Source: Roseburia sp. (GTDB taxonomy: Bacteria > Bacillota > Clostridia > Lachnospirales > Lachnospiraceae). Taken from it: a stretch of 46,766 bases of DNA. The translations under genes were made by a program, and so were the position numbers. The DNA lies in NCBI GenBank assembly GCA_023664265.1, contig JAMPFV010000015.1:1-46766 (forward strand). The letters run 5' to 3'. Of this stretch, positions 16,678-25,445 are shown piece after piece; the stretch's first letter is position 1; every line of letters begins with the position of its first letter. The notes beneath the pieces were generated by a model, which was given only the letters and a program-made list of their open reading frames with translations, did no database searches and was not told where the DNA came from.

Positions 16678-16815
16678 ATGAAAATGAGAAAAATAATTGC
16701 AGCACTTTTAACCTTATGTATGATTTCGGTTATCCTTCCGCCCGTGCCTGGCAACGCTGACGGCGATTCGGGAATCAGCCCCTATGCGTATTCTTATCAA
16801 GACGATGCCAATTAA
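16678..16815 (+). CDS. Small secreted peptide, candidate signalling pro-peptide
   Basis: The reading frame has 45 codons from ATG 16678 with AAGGAG nine to ten bases upstream. The product has a classical signal-peptide layout: basic start MKMRK, hydrophobic core IIAALLTLCMISVIL, then a polar region. The last part is SGISPYAYSYQDDAN. Such short exported pro-peptides are processed to 5-10-residue signals in RRNPP quorum-sensing systems (PlcR-PapR, Rgg-SHP, TprA-PhrA). The gene is convergent with the HTH-TPR regulator and their stop codons overlap (plus TAA 16813-16815, minus TAA 16814-16812). It is AT-rich compared with the surroundings. That it is a signal is inferred from size, export signal and neighbour. 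Confidence 0.7.
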   Translation: MKMRKIIAALLTLCMISVILPPVPGNADGDSGISPYAYSYQDDAN

Positions 16816-18632
16816 TCAATATCTTTATGAAACTTGTCCTGATATGCTTTTTGCAGTACATCGCTCAGGCTCTCCCTGCCATACAGGCCGGTCAGGTAAT
16901 ATCCATGCCTGAGATAGGCTTCTTCCATATCCGGCAAACCCTGTTTCCCGTACACGAGAGACAGGTTTGCCAGTATGTCGCCCGCCATATCGCCCCGACA
17001 GCACTCCAGACTGTGCCGCAGCCCCTCCTTCCCAATCGCCATGGCCTCCTCCAATTCATCCTGCTCCTCCAGAAATCCCGCATAATTTATATACAGCGTC
17101 ATTCCCGGGACTGCGTGATACCGCATCAGGACTCTGCTTCTTTTGTAGCACTGTATCAGCTCTCTATAGATGCAAAGCGCCTCCTCCGCATTGCCGTCCT
17201 CCTTCAAATTAATCGCTATTTTATTCCATATTGTATATTCCGTCCGAAAGGGCACCCGATAAATCCGCTTGCCCGAGACTGCTGGCGGCATTGTCAGGCA
17301 GAGCAATTCCCTGAGCCGTTCGTTCGCCTCCCTCCGCGACAATTTCCCTTGTGTTACCAGCTCAGAGATGCGTCCCTTTCCGATAAACTGCCGGTTGACG
17401 TTCTTCGTCATGTCCACTCTGCTCTCAATTTCGTCCAGCAGTTTCATTGCCTCCTCTCTCCGATCCTTGGGAAAGCATCGGTTATACCGCCTCACCTTCT
17501 CGTATAGCTCATAATCCTCCGCCTCGATAAAGCCGTAATAATTCTCCCGTTCCATGCCCATTTTCTGCAGCAGCAGATACAGCTTCTTTTTGTTCGGACT
17601 CCGTTTTCCGCTCTCGATTCGAGACAGGGTTTCCTGCGAGCAGATTCTCTCACAGAGCTCCTCCTGTGAGAGCCCCTTCGCCTCCCGCATATCCCTGATC
17701 AATTCATTTGTGATGACAAATTCTCCCTGAAAGCTGCTTTTCATAAATGCGGTCATTATATCGGATTCCGGGCGCGCTCCCGCCGCCTCATACAAAAAGG
17801 AGACCGCCTCCCGATACCGTCCGCATTGAAGCGCCTCTGCCTGTCTGCCCAGCTTTTCCAGACAAGCCTCCTCCAGCTCCAGAATTTTCCACAGAGGACT
17901 TAACGAGCCGTTCTCCGTAAGAGATTCTCTGCCTTTCCTGCACGCCGCATACGCCTCCTCCACCCGGTTTTGCGCTAAATAAAGCTGCCCCGTCAGCCAG
18001 GCGCAATGCGGGTAGACCTTCACCTGTGCTTCCGTGTCCGTATAGTGCTGCCGTATGTATCCGCCAAGCCGTTCCATTTCCTCCGCGAGCCCGTCCGTAT
18101 CTCCGAGCCGCCACCGGCAGTATGTTATCACCAGAATAATCCGGAGCTCCTGATTGCAAAGGCTCTGTCCGTATCTGACCTTCCGGCGCCAATCCCCGCA
18201 CAACGTACAGTCGAGCGCCTGCTCCATCAGATGCAGACAGGACGCATAATCCCCATCCTTCACATAGCGTACCATCGCCGTCATCGCCAACAGATACTGC
18301 CTGTGAATCGGACGATTCTCATCATTGCAGGCATTATATCCCCGGAGCAGCTTCTCGAGCGTCCCGCAATCACCGGTCTCAATGCTACGCTCAATCTCTA
18401 CGCGGTAGGCGATTGATTCATACTCGCTGACCGACACCGCAATCTCCAGCTTATCGGTGGATTTCCCCAGACGCTCAAACAAGGCCTGCAGGGTAAAGTA
18501 ATCAACCTCACGTCCTCCATTCTCCACCTTGCACAGCTCGGTCACGCTTATGATTCCCTCCGCAATGCTCTTCTGTGTTTTTCCCATTCTCTCACGCTCT
18601 TGAAAAAGCATGACCCCCAACTGTTGTATCAT
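16812..18632 (-). CDS. Double XRE-HTH regulator with TPR-like helices (RRNPP-like)
   Basis: The product has 606 residues from ATG 18632; an in-frame TTG at 18680 lies further upstream. Residues about 6-58 form an XRE-type helix-turn-helix (RERMGKTQKSIAEGI, then CKVENGGREVDYFT). A second, more canonical one lies at about 308-370 (REAKGLSQEELCERI, LSRIESGKRSPNKKK). Each is followed by helical arrays with TPR-like character (for example EEAMAIGKEGLRHSLECC). Typical RRNPP regulators have about 300 residues and one HTH, so this looks like a tandem duplication or fusion. It converges on the small secreted peptide gene. I infer it binds the imported peptide and acts at the palindrome 16560-16604, controlling the peptide and the injection operon. 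A regulator of unrelated targets is possible. Confidence 0.85.
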   Translation of the reverse strand: MIQQLGVMLFQERERMGKTQKSIAEGIISVTELCKVENGGREVDYFTLQALFERLGKSTDKLEIAVSVSEYESIAYRVEIERSIETGDCGTLEKLLRGYNACNDENRPIHRQYLLAMTAMVRYVKDGDYASCLHLMEQALDCTLCGDWRRKVRYGQSLCNQELRIILVITYCRWRLGDTDGLAEEMERLGGYIRQHYTDTEAQVKVYPHCAWLTGQLYLAQNRVEEAYAACRKGRESLTENGSLSPLWKILELEEACLEKLGRQAEALQCGRYREAVSFLYEAAGARPESDIMTAFMKSSFQGEFVITNELIRDMREAKGLSQEELCERICSQETLSRIESGKRSPNKKKLYLLLQKMGMERENYYGFIEAEDYELYEKVRRYNRCFPKDRREEAMKLLDEIESRVDMTKNVNRQFIGKGRISELVTQGKLSRREANERLRELLCLTMPPAVSGKRIYRVPFRTEYTIWNKIAINLKEDGNAEEALCIYRELIQCYKRSRVLMRYHAVPGMTLYINYAGFLEEQDELEEAMAIGKEGLRHSLECCRGDMAGDILANLSLVYGKQGLPDMEEAYLRHGYYLTGLYGRESLSDVLQKAYQDKFHKDID

Positions 18633-18696
18633 ATCCGTCCATTCCCTCTGTGAGCGCCTCACCGCAGCATAAAAACGCAACCCCTCTTTTCGTTAT

Positions 18697-18725
18697 ATTA
18701 TATCGGGCTTTCACACTTTGCACAA
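18697..18725 (-). promoter_or_regulatory. Predicted promoter of the HTH-TPR regulator
   Basis: On the minus strand TTGTGC (18725-18720) and a perfect TATAAT (18702-18697) are separated by 17 bases, about 65 bases before the start codon at 18632. Confidence 0.6.
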
Positions 18726-18783
18726 TATTTATTACGCATATAATTTGATAGTATGCCGCATCACGGAAGGGAATTTTCTTCGC

Positions 18784-19599
18784 TCACCACCACGCGGTAT
18801 CCTCATACGGCTCCATCGCGACCCTGCCCAAATCGACCGCATATTCCTTCTCGCCAAAGGCGTCCTCCTGCCCGTCCTTTACGGGATACCAAATACGAAC
18901 CGCCTCCTTCTCCGGCAGATATTCCGTTCCCAGGCAATTTGCCGCCGCATCGCCGTCGTACTCCTCGTCAAGCAGATCCTCCGCAAAGCCCCGCAGGATC
19001 AGGCCGTCGTCATAGCGGTAAATCAGGGTGGCACAGACGCCGTCCGCAAGATACACCACATTGCAGATCAGCTCTCTGTCCCCGTCGCCGTCGAGGTCAA
19101 CCATGTAATCATCCGGTCTGCGCTCCCCTCCGCCGGGAATCGTCCAGCTCGCCGCCAGCCCGACGAGTTCTCCGTTCTCTATCGCGTAATAATTGGTCAG
19201 ATACCCGAAGCTCTCATAATTCTCATACACGCAAAAGCCGTTGTGGCCCAGCAGACGTTCAAAGGCCTCCGCCGTAAATTCCTCAGGAGTGTTATAGTTC
19301 TTCCCCTTCTCGTAGGTCTGCAGAACTTTCTCCGTACTGCCCTGACGCAGCACCAGCTTCAGCGACGCGTCCGGAATCCCGTCCTGCAAGGATACCGTGT
19401 AATCCTCTACGGATACTGTCCAGTATGTTTTCAGCGCGGTATCCGGCTCCGTCTCTTCTTCGCCGCTTTCCCACGCCGGCTCCGTCTCTTCTTCCACGCG
19501 CTCCTGTTCCCTGCCATAGGCCTTCCTGCCCCCGCATCCGGTCAGGGTAACAGCCGCCGTCAGCGCCAGCGCGGCCGCCGCGATTTTTGTCCTTCTCAT
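18784..19599 (-). CDS. Lipoprotein of unknown function
   Basis: The product has 271 residues from ATG 19599 with AGGA seven bases upstream; a TTG directly before it is in frame but less likely. The N-terminus is a lipoprotein signal (MRRTKIAAAALALTAAV, lipobox LTGC), so the mature protein is attached to the outer face of the membrane. An acidic linker of Glu/Thr repeats follows. Residues about 170-200 contain VDLDGDGDRELICNV, a calcium-binding-like repeat motif seen in FG-GAP/VCBS-type proteins. No catalytic motif is recognised. It lies about 150 bp upstream of the regulator on the same strand, with that gene's own predicted promoter between them, so the two need not be linked. Confidence 0.8.
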   Translation of the reverse strand: MRRTKIAAAALALTAAVTLTGCGGRKAYGREQERVEEETEPAWESGEEETEPDTALKTYWTVSVEDYTVSLQDGIPDASLKLVLRQGSTEKVLQTYEKGKNYNTPEEFTAEAFERLLGHNGFCVYENYESFGYLTNYYAIENGELVGLAASWTIPGGGERRPDDYMVDLDGDGDRELICNVVYLADGVCATLIYRYDDGLILRGFAEDLLDEEYDGDAAANCLGTEYLPEKEAVRIWYPVKDGQEDAFGEKEYAVDLGRVAMEPYEDTAWW

Positions 19600-19797
19600 C
19601 AAATCATCCTGCCCTTTCCATCCTCCGTGAATATCATCGTCTCGTTCTTCATCTGTGGAAATTCAAATTTTCATTTGTCCGTATCCGTTGCTCCCCCCAT
19701 CATACAACACAAATGCATCAAAGTTGCATCATTTTGAGGGGGAATTTGAAAATTTTTCAAAAAATTTTATGCAGGGGAGATTTTTGAAAAGCAACAG

Positions 19798-19847
19798 AAA
19801 AAAGAAATAAGCATCCCTGACCGCCTAAAGTTGAGGACGCTTATTTC
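19798..19847 (-). terminator. Terminator downstream of the Rpn-family gene
   Basis: On the minus strand an arm GAAATAAGCGTCC (19847-19835) pairs, with a small bulge, with GGGATGCTTATTTC (19817-19804), followed by six T. It ends transcription of the gene that stops at 19930. Confidence 0.65.
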
Positions 19848-19858
19848 CATAAGTTAAA

Positions 19859-19894
19859 CTTACCGAGGGCCCGTCGGAACCCGTGTCCGATAAG
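19859..19894. repeat. GC-rich imperfect hairpin
   Basis: CTTACCGA at 19859-19866 can pair with TCCGATAAG at 19886-19894 around a GC-rich interior with GGGCCCG and CCCGTG. It lies between the Rpn-family gene and its terminator. Together with the terminator it fills the 330-base gap 19600-19929; the remainder (19600-19797) is AT-rich with no gene that I can support. Confidence 0.45.
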
Positions 19895-19929
19895 TCTTTC
19901 TAAACGGATTTGATTCAATTGTTCTTTTA

Positions 19930-20829
19930 TTATGCTAACTGCATGACTTCGGCTTCAATTTCCTTTAATTCATCAAATGACAGTGAAGATACGCAATCTG
20001 CAATTTCTTCCAGTGTCATTTTCCCTTTTTTCATCATTTTTTCGGCTGTCTTTCTTTCCGTTTCCTTTTCAATATCCCTCGCATAAGTCCTCATTATCTG
20101 CTCATCATCAAATAAACTCATCATAATAGTTACTACCTCCACTTCTCTGCTGATCAGATATTCTTTTAAAATGTTCCTGTCCTTGCAAATACGGATTGTT
20201 TCCTTAACGGCCTGCTCGGTCATTCCATACAGCTTTCTCTGTTCGTCAAAAACTTTACAGAAAATAATATATTGGTTGATAATGTCCCCGGAACCTGCGG
20301 ATTCCGTGGTGTCGCTCTCATAGATGACCTTTGCTCTTACTTCAATGTCAATATCCGCACCGTCAAAAAATTCTTTGGACAACAATATTGTATCGGGTTT
20401 TCTGCCTCTGTTTCCTGTATAGATGATATATAATTCGGGTTTAGGCATTTTGACCTTGGTACTCTTGTATAGGCTTTGCGATGTCCTCTCGAAATATTCA
20501 TGGTAGCTCTGAGCTAAATACAACAATATTCTGATTAAAATATTTACCGTCCAGCTGGATTGCGCTTCCAACAACAAAAGCAACCGGTTGTCACCCACCA
20601 TGATACCCAAATCATTATATAAATTATCTGTCAGAACATTGTCTATCGTTACAATATCCAACGCATCTTCTGTTGCGTCCGTATCCTCCGGGTGTAATGT
20701 TTTATACAGTGCAAGCAAATTCTTTTTATCTTGGAAAAGGTCTAAAAACACACTGTTTTTTGCGGTACGCTTTGCCGCAGGCTTCACATCGTGAAACACG
20801 CCGGCTTCCTGTGTCTGCTTTGTCCGCAC
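19930..20829 (-). CDS. Rpn/PD-(D/E)XK nuclease transposase-family protein
   Basis: The product has 299 residues if it starts at GTG 20829, which has GAGGTGAT four to five bases upstream; a GTG at 20838 overlaps the ribosome site. The N-terminal half has the family features: KNSVFLDLFQDKKNLL, then the nuclease-core strands with LLLLLEAQSSW (catalytic Glu-x-Gln) and LYIIYTGNRG. The C-terminal half is helical (KETERKTAEKMMKKGK). Members (RpnA-E of Escherichia coli and many clostridial copies) are recombination-promoting DNA nucleases, now also linked to phage defence. The gene is AT-rich compared with its neighbours and stands alone with its own promoter and terminator, typical of these dispersed elements. 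Confidence 0.85.
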   Translation of the reverse strand: MRTKQTQEAGVFHDVKPAAKRTAKNSVFLDLFQDKKNLLALYKTLHPEDTDATEDALDIVTIDNVLTDNLYNDLGIMVGDNRLLLLLEAQSSWTVNILIRILLYLAQSYHEYFERTSQSLYKSTKVKMPKPELYIIYTGNRGRKPDTILLSKEFFDGADIDIEVRAKVIYESDTTESAGSGDIINQYIIFCKVFDEQRKLYGMTEQAVKETIRICKDRNILKEYLISREVEVVTIMMSLFDDEQIMRTYARDIEKETERKTAEKMMKKGKMTLEEIADCVSSLSFDELKEIEAEVMQLA

Positions 20830-20884
20830 TCTTATCACCTCGTTTCTTAAAAATCATGCTTATTAAACCGCTAATGTTCAATAA

Positions 20885-20923
20885 GGTGTGACAGAAGAGA
20901 GTATAGAGTACTCTTACCACACC
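20885..20923 (-). repeat. Leader hairpin of the Rpn-family gene
   Basis: GGTGTG (20885-20890) pairs with CACACC (20918-20923), and inside AGAGTA pairs with TACTCT. It lies at the start of the predicted transcript, between the promoter and the GTG start. The function is unknown; it may stabilise the RNA or block translation. Confidence 0.5.
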
Positions 20924-20926
20924 CTA

Positions 20927-20955
20927 ATTATACAGAAAAATGTTTGTGGTTACAA
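20927..20955 (-). promoter_or_regulatory. Predicted sigma-A promoter of the Rpn-family gene
   Basis: On the minus strand TTGTAA (20955-20950) and a perfect TATAAT (20932-20927) are separated by 17 bases. Confidence 0.7.
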
Positions 20956-21024
20956 TAAAATCCGCATTAAATTTCTTCCTCCCGCCATTTCGTCCTGTCC
21001 TGCCTTCAAACAAATATTTTAAAA

Positions 21025-21061
21025 CAGGCGGGAAAGCCTCTCCGGTCCGCTTTCCCGCCTG
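21025..21061 (-). terminator. glnN: Terminator downstream of glutamine synthetase
   Basis: Perfect 13-bp arms CAGGCGGGAAAGC (21025-21037) and GCTTTCCCGCCTG (21049-21061) are separated by 11 bases. On the minus strand TTTTAAAA follows. A T-run on the plus-strand side (21066-21071) makes it potentially bidirectional. Confidence 0.85.
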
Positions 21062-21115
21062 CTCTGTTTTTTGAATCATTGATGACTATTTATGGCAAGT
21101 TCTGTCCGCCGCTCA

Positions 21116-23227
21116 TTACACCTCAAACATCAAATCCCCATATGTCGGTATCGGCCATACGCTGCTGTCAACCAGCATCTCCAGCTTGTCAATCGGCGCG
21201 CGCAGCGCGTCCATGGCGCTTCTGACAACATCCTTATAATAGAATGCCTGCTCCTTTACGTCCGTCATCCCTGCCGCCTTGGACTCCTCCGCGATAAGCG
21301 CCTTGAGCGCCTTCTTCGCCTCCGCGAGCAGCGTGTCAACCTCGTTGAGCATCTCTGCCTGCGCCGCCGCCGCCGCACCGGCCTCCTTCACCGCGAGAAC
21401 CGTGTTCGCCAGCTCGCCCGTATAGGACGCCACCGCCGGAATAATATCCTTGCTCGCCATGTCGATCATGGTCAGCGCCTCGATATTGATGGTCTTGGCG
21501 TAGGTCTCATAGATAATCTCCTCGCGCGACTCCAGCTCTACCCGCGTGAAAATGCCGAACCGCTCAAACAGCGCCACCGCCTTGTCGGTCGTGATGGTGG
21601 AAGCCGCCTCGATCATGGACTTAATGTTCGGAAGTCCTCTGCGCTCCGCCTCGGCAACCCACTCCTCGGAATAGCCGTCCCCGTTAAAGACAATCCTCTG
21701 GTGCTTCGTCATATATTCCTTAATCAGATCATGCACGGCCAAGTCAAAGTCCTCCGCCTGCTCCAGCCGGTCCGCCGCCTCGCAGAACGCCTCCGCCACA
21801 ATCGCATTCAGCGTCGTATTCGGGCTCGCGATGGAATCCGCGGAGCCGACCATACGGAACTCGAATTTATTTCCCGTAAACGCAAACGGCGAAGTCCTGT
21901 TCCTGTCCGTCGCGTCCTTCTCAAAATCAGGCAGCGTCGATACGCCTGTCTCCAGCTTGCCGCCCTCGAGAACCCTCGCGGCGTTTCCGGTCTCCACAAG
22001 CTGCTTGACCACATCCTCGAGCTGATCCCCCAGGAAAATGGAGATGATTGCGGGCGGCGCCTCGTTCGCGCCGAGCCTGTGGTCATTGCCCACGTCGGAC
22101 GCAGACTGGCGCAACAAATCCGCGTGCGTGTCCACCGCCTTCATAATGCAGGCCAGAACCAGCAGGAACTGGATATTCTTGTTCGGCGTGTCCCCCGGCT
22201 CCAAGAGATTGACCCCGTTGTCCGTCGTGATGGACCAGTTGTTATGCTTGCCAGAGCCGTTCACGCCCGCGTAGGGCTTCTCATGCAGGAGGCATCTCAG
22301 GTCATGCTTGTAGGCCACCCGCTTCATCGCCTCCATGACAAGCTGGTTGTGGTCTACCGCAATGTTCGCCGTCTCGTAAATCGGCGCCAGCTCATGCTGT
22401 GCGGGCGCAACCTCGTTGTGCTGTGTCTTTGCGGTCACACCCAGCTCCCAGAGCTCCTTGTTCAAATCCTTCATGTACGCGCCGACGCGCTCCTTGATAA
22501 CGCCGAAGTAGTGATCCTCCATCTCCTGCCCCTTGGGCGCCGGTGCGCCAAAGAGGGTGCGTCCCGCGAACATCAGATCTTTTCTCTGGAAAAACAAGTC
22601 CTTGTCAACCAGAAAATATTCCTGCTCCGGACCGACAGAGGCGGTAACCTTCGTGGCCTCCGTATTGCCAAACAGCTTCACGATTCGCAGCGCCTGCTCG
22701 CTCAGCGCCTCCATGGAGCGAAGCAGCGGCGTCTTCTTGTCAAGCGCCTCGCCCGTATAGGAGCAGAACGCCGTGGGAATACATAAAATGGTGCCGCAGC
22801 CCGACTCCTTCAGGAACGCGGGGGAGGTGATGTCCCACGCCGTATAGCCCCTTGCCTCAAAGGTCGCGCGCAGTCCGCCCGACGGGAAGGAGGACGCGTC
22901 CGGCTCGCCCTTGATCAGCTCCTTGCCCGAGAACTCCATCAGCATCCTGCCCTCGGAATCCGGATGGGACACAAACGAATCATGCTTCTCCGCCGTGATG
23001 CCCGTAAGCGGCTGGAACCAGTGCGTGTAGTGCGTCGCGCCATGCTCCACGGCCCAGTCCTTCATCGCCTTCGCGACAACGTCCGCGGTCGCCATGGAAA
23101 GCTCCCCGCCGTGCTCCATCACCCGCTTTACCTCCTGAAAGACCTTCTTGGGAAGCCGCTCCTTCATCGTCGCAACGGTAAATACCTTCTCCCCGAAAAT
23201 TTTTTCGACATTCAATAATTCGCTCAT
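21116..23227 (-). CDS. glnN: Type III glutamine synthetase
   Basis: The product has 703 residues from ATG 23227 behind GAGGAGAAAG; an in-frame GTG at 23239 overlaps that site. Glutamine synthetase joins ammonia to glutamate using ATP, in the cytoplasm. The length (about 700, against about 450 for GlnA) and sequence identify the type III form of Bacteroidetes and Clostridia: [19 protein letters not shown] near residue 95, the GPEQEYFLV metal-site strand, the QHELAPIYE and [10 protein letters not shown] active-site strands, and the C-terminal helical region. It is monocistronic, between a terminator at 21025-21061 and a 275-base leader that has a terminator-like hairpin. Nitrogen-responsive control through the leader is likely but not proved. 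Confidence 0.95.
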   Translation of the reverse strand: MSELLNVEKIFGEKVFTVATMKERLPKKVFQEVKRVMEHGGELSMATADVVAKAMKDWAVEHGATHYTHWFQPLTGITAEKHDSFVSHPDSEGRMLMEFSGKELIKGEPDASSFPSGGLRATFEARGYTAWDITSPAFLKESGCGTILCIPTAFCSYTGEALDKKTPLLRSMEALSEQALRIVKLFGNTEATKVTASVGPEQEYFLVDKDLFFQRKDLMFAGRTLFGAPAPKGQEMEDHYFGVIKERVGAYMKDLNKELWELGVTAKTQHNEVAPAQHELAPIYETANIAVDHNQLVMEAMKRVAYKHDLRCLLHEKPYAGVNGSGKHNNWSITTDNGVNLLEPGDTPNKNIQFLLVLACIMKAVDTHADLLRQSASDVGNDHRLGANEAPPAIISIFLGDQLEDVVKQLVETGNAARVLEGGKLETGVSTLPDFEKDATDRNRTSPFAFTGNKFEFRMVGSADSIASPNTTLNAIVAEAFCEAADRLEQAEDFDLAVHDLIKEYMTKHQRIVFNGDGYSEEWVAEAERRGLPNIKSMIEAASTITTDKAVALFERFGIFTRVELESREEIIYETYAKTINIEALTMIDMASKDIIPAVASYTGELANTVLAVKEAGAAAAAQAEMLNEVDTLLAEAKKALKALIAEESKAAGMTDVKEQAFYYKDVVRSAMDALRAPIDKLEMLVDSSVWPIPTYGDLMFEV

Positions 23228-23246
23228 CTTTCTCCTCACTTTCTAT

Positions 23247-23288
23247 AAAAAAAGCGCTCCAAAAAAAGTAATATTCTTTTTGGAACGC
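23247..23288 (-). terminator. Terminator-like hairpin in glnN leader (possible attenuator)
   Basis: On the minus strand GCGTTCCAAAAA (23288-23277) pairs with TTTTTGGAGCGC (23265-23254) with one mismatch, followed by seven T (23253-23247), only about 20 bases before the glnN start codon. It either ends readthrough from trhP or acts as a regulated attenuator of glnN. Confidence 0.65.
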
Positions 23289-23502
23289 CTTTGTTCACGA
23301 TGTATTCCTATATAATTGTTTCCAAAGAACCAAAACGGTCAAGCCAAACTGTCTTTGCTCTCTCTACGATAATATATTCCGCGGAAAAAATCAAGTCCCT
23401 CTTGTCAAATTTCCTCTGTTTATGTATTTTGTACAGACAGTGCTTGTTTCTGCACCCGCTTTTTGTCGTTTTCGCCCAAGGAACGCTTTCATCAGCGCTT
23501 CC

Positions 23503-24753
23503 CTAGGCCTCCTTCACCGGCACCCGCATCAGGTCATACTGCTGCGGTGTCTCCGAGAGCTCCACCAAAAGCCGCTGCCTTGCATGCGGACAGCTTTCCA
23601 CCGCCTGCCCGTCCGCGTCGTACATTGCGAGCACGCTGACAGGGATGTTCCTCCCGTCCGGCTTCATCAGCTCAATCCTGTCCCCCACGCAGAATTTGTT
23701 GCGCTGTTCAAAACCTGCAAGCCCGCGCGCGTCAACGCTGTCCACCGTCCCGAGATAGACATACTCGTTCACATAGGTGCTGTTGTCATAAATCTGCGTG
23801 TCCGCATCCGGCTTCCCGAAGTAAAAGCCGGTCGTAAACTGCCGATAGGTGCACTTGCCGATTTCCTCCCGATACCACTCCATGTTCGCGCGGTACTCCG
23901 CCTCCGACACAAAGTAATCGTCAATCGCCTTCCTGTAGGTGCGCGCCACACACGCCACATACAGCGCGGTTTTCATCCGCCCCTCGATTTTGAAGCTGTC
24001 GATTCCCGCCGCCACAAGCTCCGGAATATGCTCAATCATGCACAAGTCCTTGGCGTTAAAAATATAGGTGCCGCGCTCGTTTTCGTACACCGGAAGATAT
24101 TCTCCCGGGCGCGTCTCCTCCACGACGGCGTACTTCCAGCGGCACGGGTGCGTACAGGCTCCCTGATTGGCGTCCCGCCCCGTAAAATAGTTCGAGAGCA
24201 GACAGCGCCCCGAGTAGGAAATGCACATCGCGCCATGCACAAAGCTCTCGATTTCCATCTCCTGCGGGATGTGCTCCCGTATCCCGCGGATTTCCTCCAA
24301 TGAGAGCTCGCGGGCCGACACTACGCGCTTCACCCCCTGTCTGCGCCAGAACCGGTATGTCTGATAATTCGTATTGTTGGCCTGTGTGGAGATATGGATT
24401 TCCATATCCGGACAAATCTCCCGCGCAAGCAGAAACATCCCCGGGTCAGAGATGATCAGCGCGTCCGGCCCTATCGCCCGCAGCTCCTCAAAATAGACGC
24501 GCGCGCCCGCAAGGTCGGCGTTGTGCGCGAAAATATTGGCGGTCACATACACCCGCACGTCCCGCTCATGGGCAAAGCGGATGCCCTCCGCCATCTCCTC
24601 CATGGAAAAGTTCTTCGCCTTTGCACGCAGTCCGAATGCCTCGCCGCCGATATAAACCGCATCCGCGCCGAAGATTACAGCCGTCCGCAGAACCTCCAGA
24701 CTGCCGGCAGGCACCAAGAGCTCCGGCTTTCCCGCCCTCTTATTCTCTCTCAT
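23503..24753 (-). CDS. trhP: U32-family tRNA hydroxylation protein TrhP
   Basis: The product has 417 residues from ATG 24753 (AAGGGG upstream), overlapping the end of trmR by 14 bases; longer in-frame starts lie inside trmR. Features of U32 'peptidases': a TIM-barrel-like start (LLVPAGSLEVLRTAVIFGADAVYIGG), HGAMCISYSGRC, and a Cys cluster (GACTHPCRWKY) that binds an iron-sulfur cluster. In Bacillus and Escherichia coli TrhP uses prephenate to hydroxylate U34 of tRNAs to 5-hydroxyuridine. The neighbour trmR methylates that product, so the pair makes 5-methoxyuridine. Bacillus has two subunits (yrrN, yrrO); here a single gene is present. Confidence 0.9.
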   Translation of the reverse strand: MRENKRAGKPELLVPAGSLEVLRTAVIFGADAVYIGGEAFGLRAKAKNFSMEEMAEGIRFAHERDVRVYVTANIFAHNADLAGARVYFEELRAIGPDALIISDPGMFLLAREICPDMEIHISTQANNTNYQTYRFWRRQGVKRVVSARELSLEEIRGIREHIPQEMEIESFVHGAMCISYSGRCLLSNYFTGRDANQGACTHPCRWKYAVVEETRPGEYLPVYENERGTYIFNAKDLCMIEHIPELVAAGIDSFKIEGRMKTALYVACVARTYRKAIDDYFVSEAEYRANMEWYREEIGKCTYRQFTTGFYFGKPDADTQIYDNSTYVNEYVYLGTVDSVDARGLAGFEQRNKFCVGDRIELMKPDGRNIPVSVLAMYDADGQAVESCPHARQRLLVELSETPQQYDLMRVPVKEA

Positions 24754-25441
24754 CCTGAACCCCTTCTCCATCCGCCACCGCGTCCTTGCGGCATATATCC
24801 CGCTTGGCCGAGAGCGCGACCCCGTCCGCAATCGGGAGTATCGTGGTCTCCAGCGCCTCGCAGTGCGTCAGCGCATACAGATATTCCCGCATCCGGCTGT
24901 GAATCGTGCGGTTGCGCCTCGTGACGGCATACCTTGACTCCACAACCTCCCCCTCCCGGAGAATGTTGTCGGATATCAGAAGCCCGTCCGCAGAAAGCAG
25001 CCGCAGCACTTCCGGCAGAAACCGGATATACTGCCCCTTTGCCGCATCCATCAATATCAGATCATAGACGCCGTCCTCGGAAAGCCCCGCAAGCACCTGC
25101 GCGGCCTCCCCCTCCAGCAGCGTAATCCGGTCAGCCTTTCCCGCCCGCGCAAAGTTCTCCCGCGCGATGGGAATGCGCTTTTCATACTTCTCTATCGTCG
25201 TGATCTGACACGCCTCGGGCGCATACTCGCTCATCAGCAGCGCGGAAAAGCCAATGGCCGTACCGACCTCCAGAATGCGCGTCGGGCGCCTCCATGTGAT
25301 CAAAACCCTGAGAAGACGCTGCATCTGCGGCCGGATAATCGGAACATTGGTCTCCTTGGCATAGCGCTCCAGCTCACATAAATATTCGGGCTTTGCACTG
25401 TCAAAGGAATGAATAAAGGTCTCCATCCGCTCATCCGTCAC
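24740..25441 (-). CDS. trmR: tRNA 5-hydroxyuridine methyltransferase TrmR
   Basis: The product has 233 residues from GTG 25441, placed 9 bases after GGAGG; the next ATG (codon 6) has no good site. It is an O-methyltransferase of the class I fold: SAM-binding motif ILEVGTAIGFSALLM at about residues 56-70, TTIEKYEKR as motif II, and DLILMDAAKGQY as the metal-binding part. It transfers a methyl group to 5-hydroxyuridine at position 34 of tRNA. Assignment over catechol methyltransferases rests on adjacency to trhP and on the Bacillus yrrM order. It starts 4 bp after the mltG-like gene, so it is translationally linked. Confidence 0.85.
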   Translation of the reverse strand: MTDERMETFIHSFDSAKPEYLCELERYAKETNVPIIRPQMQRLLRVLITWRRPTRILEVGTAIGFSALLMSEYAPEACQITTIEKYEKRIPIARENFARAGKADRITLLEGEAAQVLAGLSEDGVYDLILMDAAKGQYIRFLPEVLRLLSADGLLISDNILREGEVVESRYAVTRRNRTIHSRMREYLYALTHCEALETTILPIADGVALSAKRDICRKDAVADGEGVQDERE

Positions 25442-25445
25442 CGCG

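Noticed and set aside
19930..20829. Complete insertion sequence
   Set aside because: No terminal inverted repeats or target duplication could be found; the flanking hairpins look like promoter leader and terminator structures.
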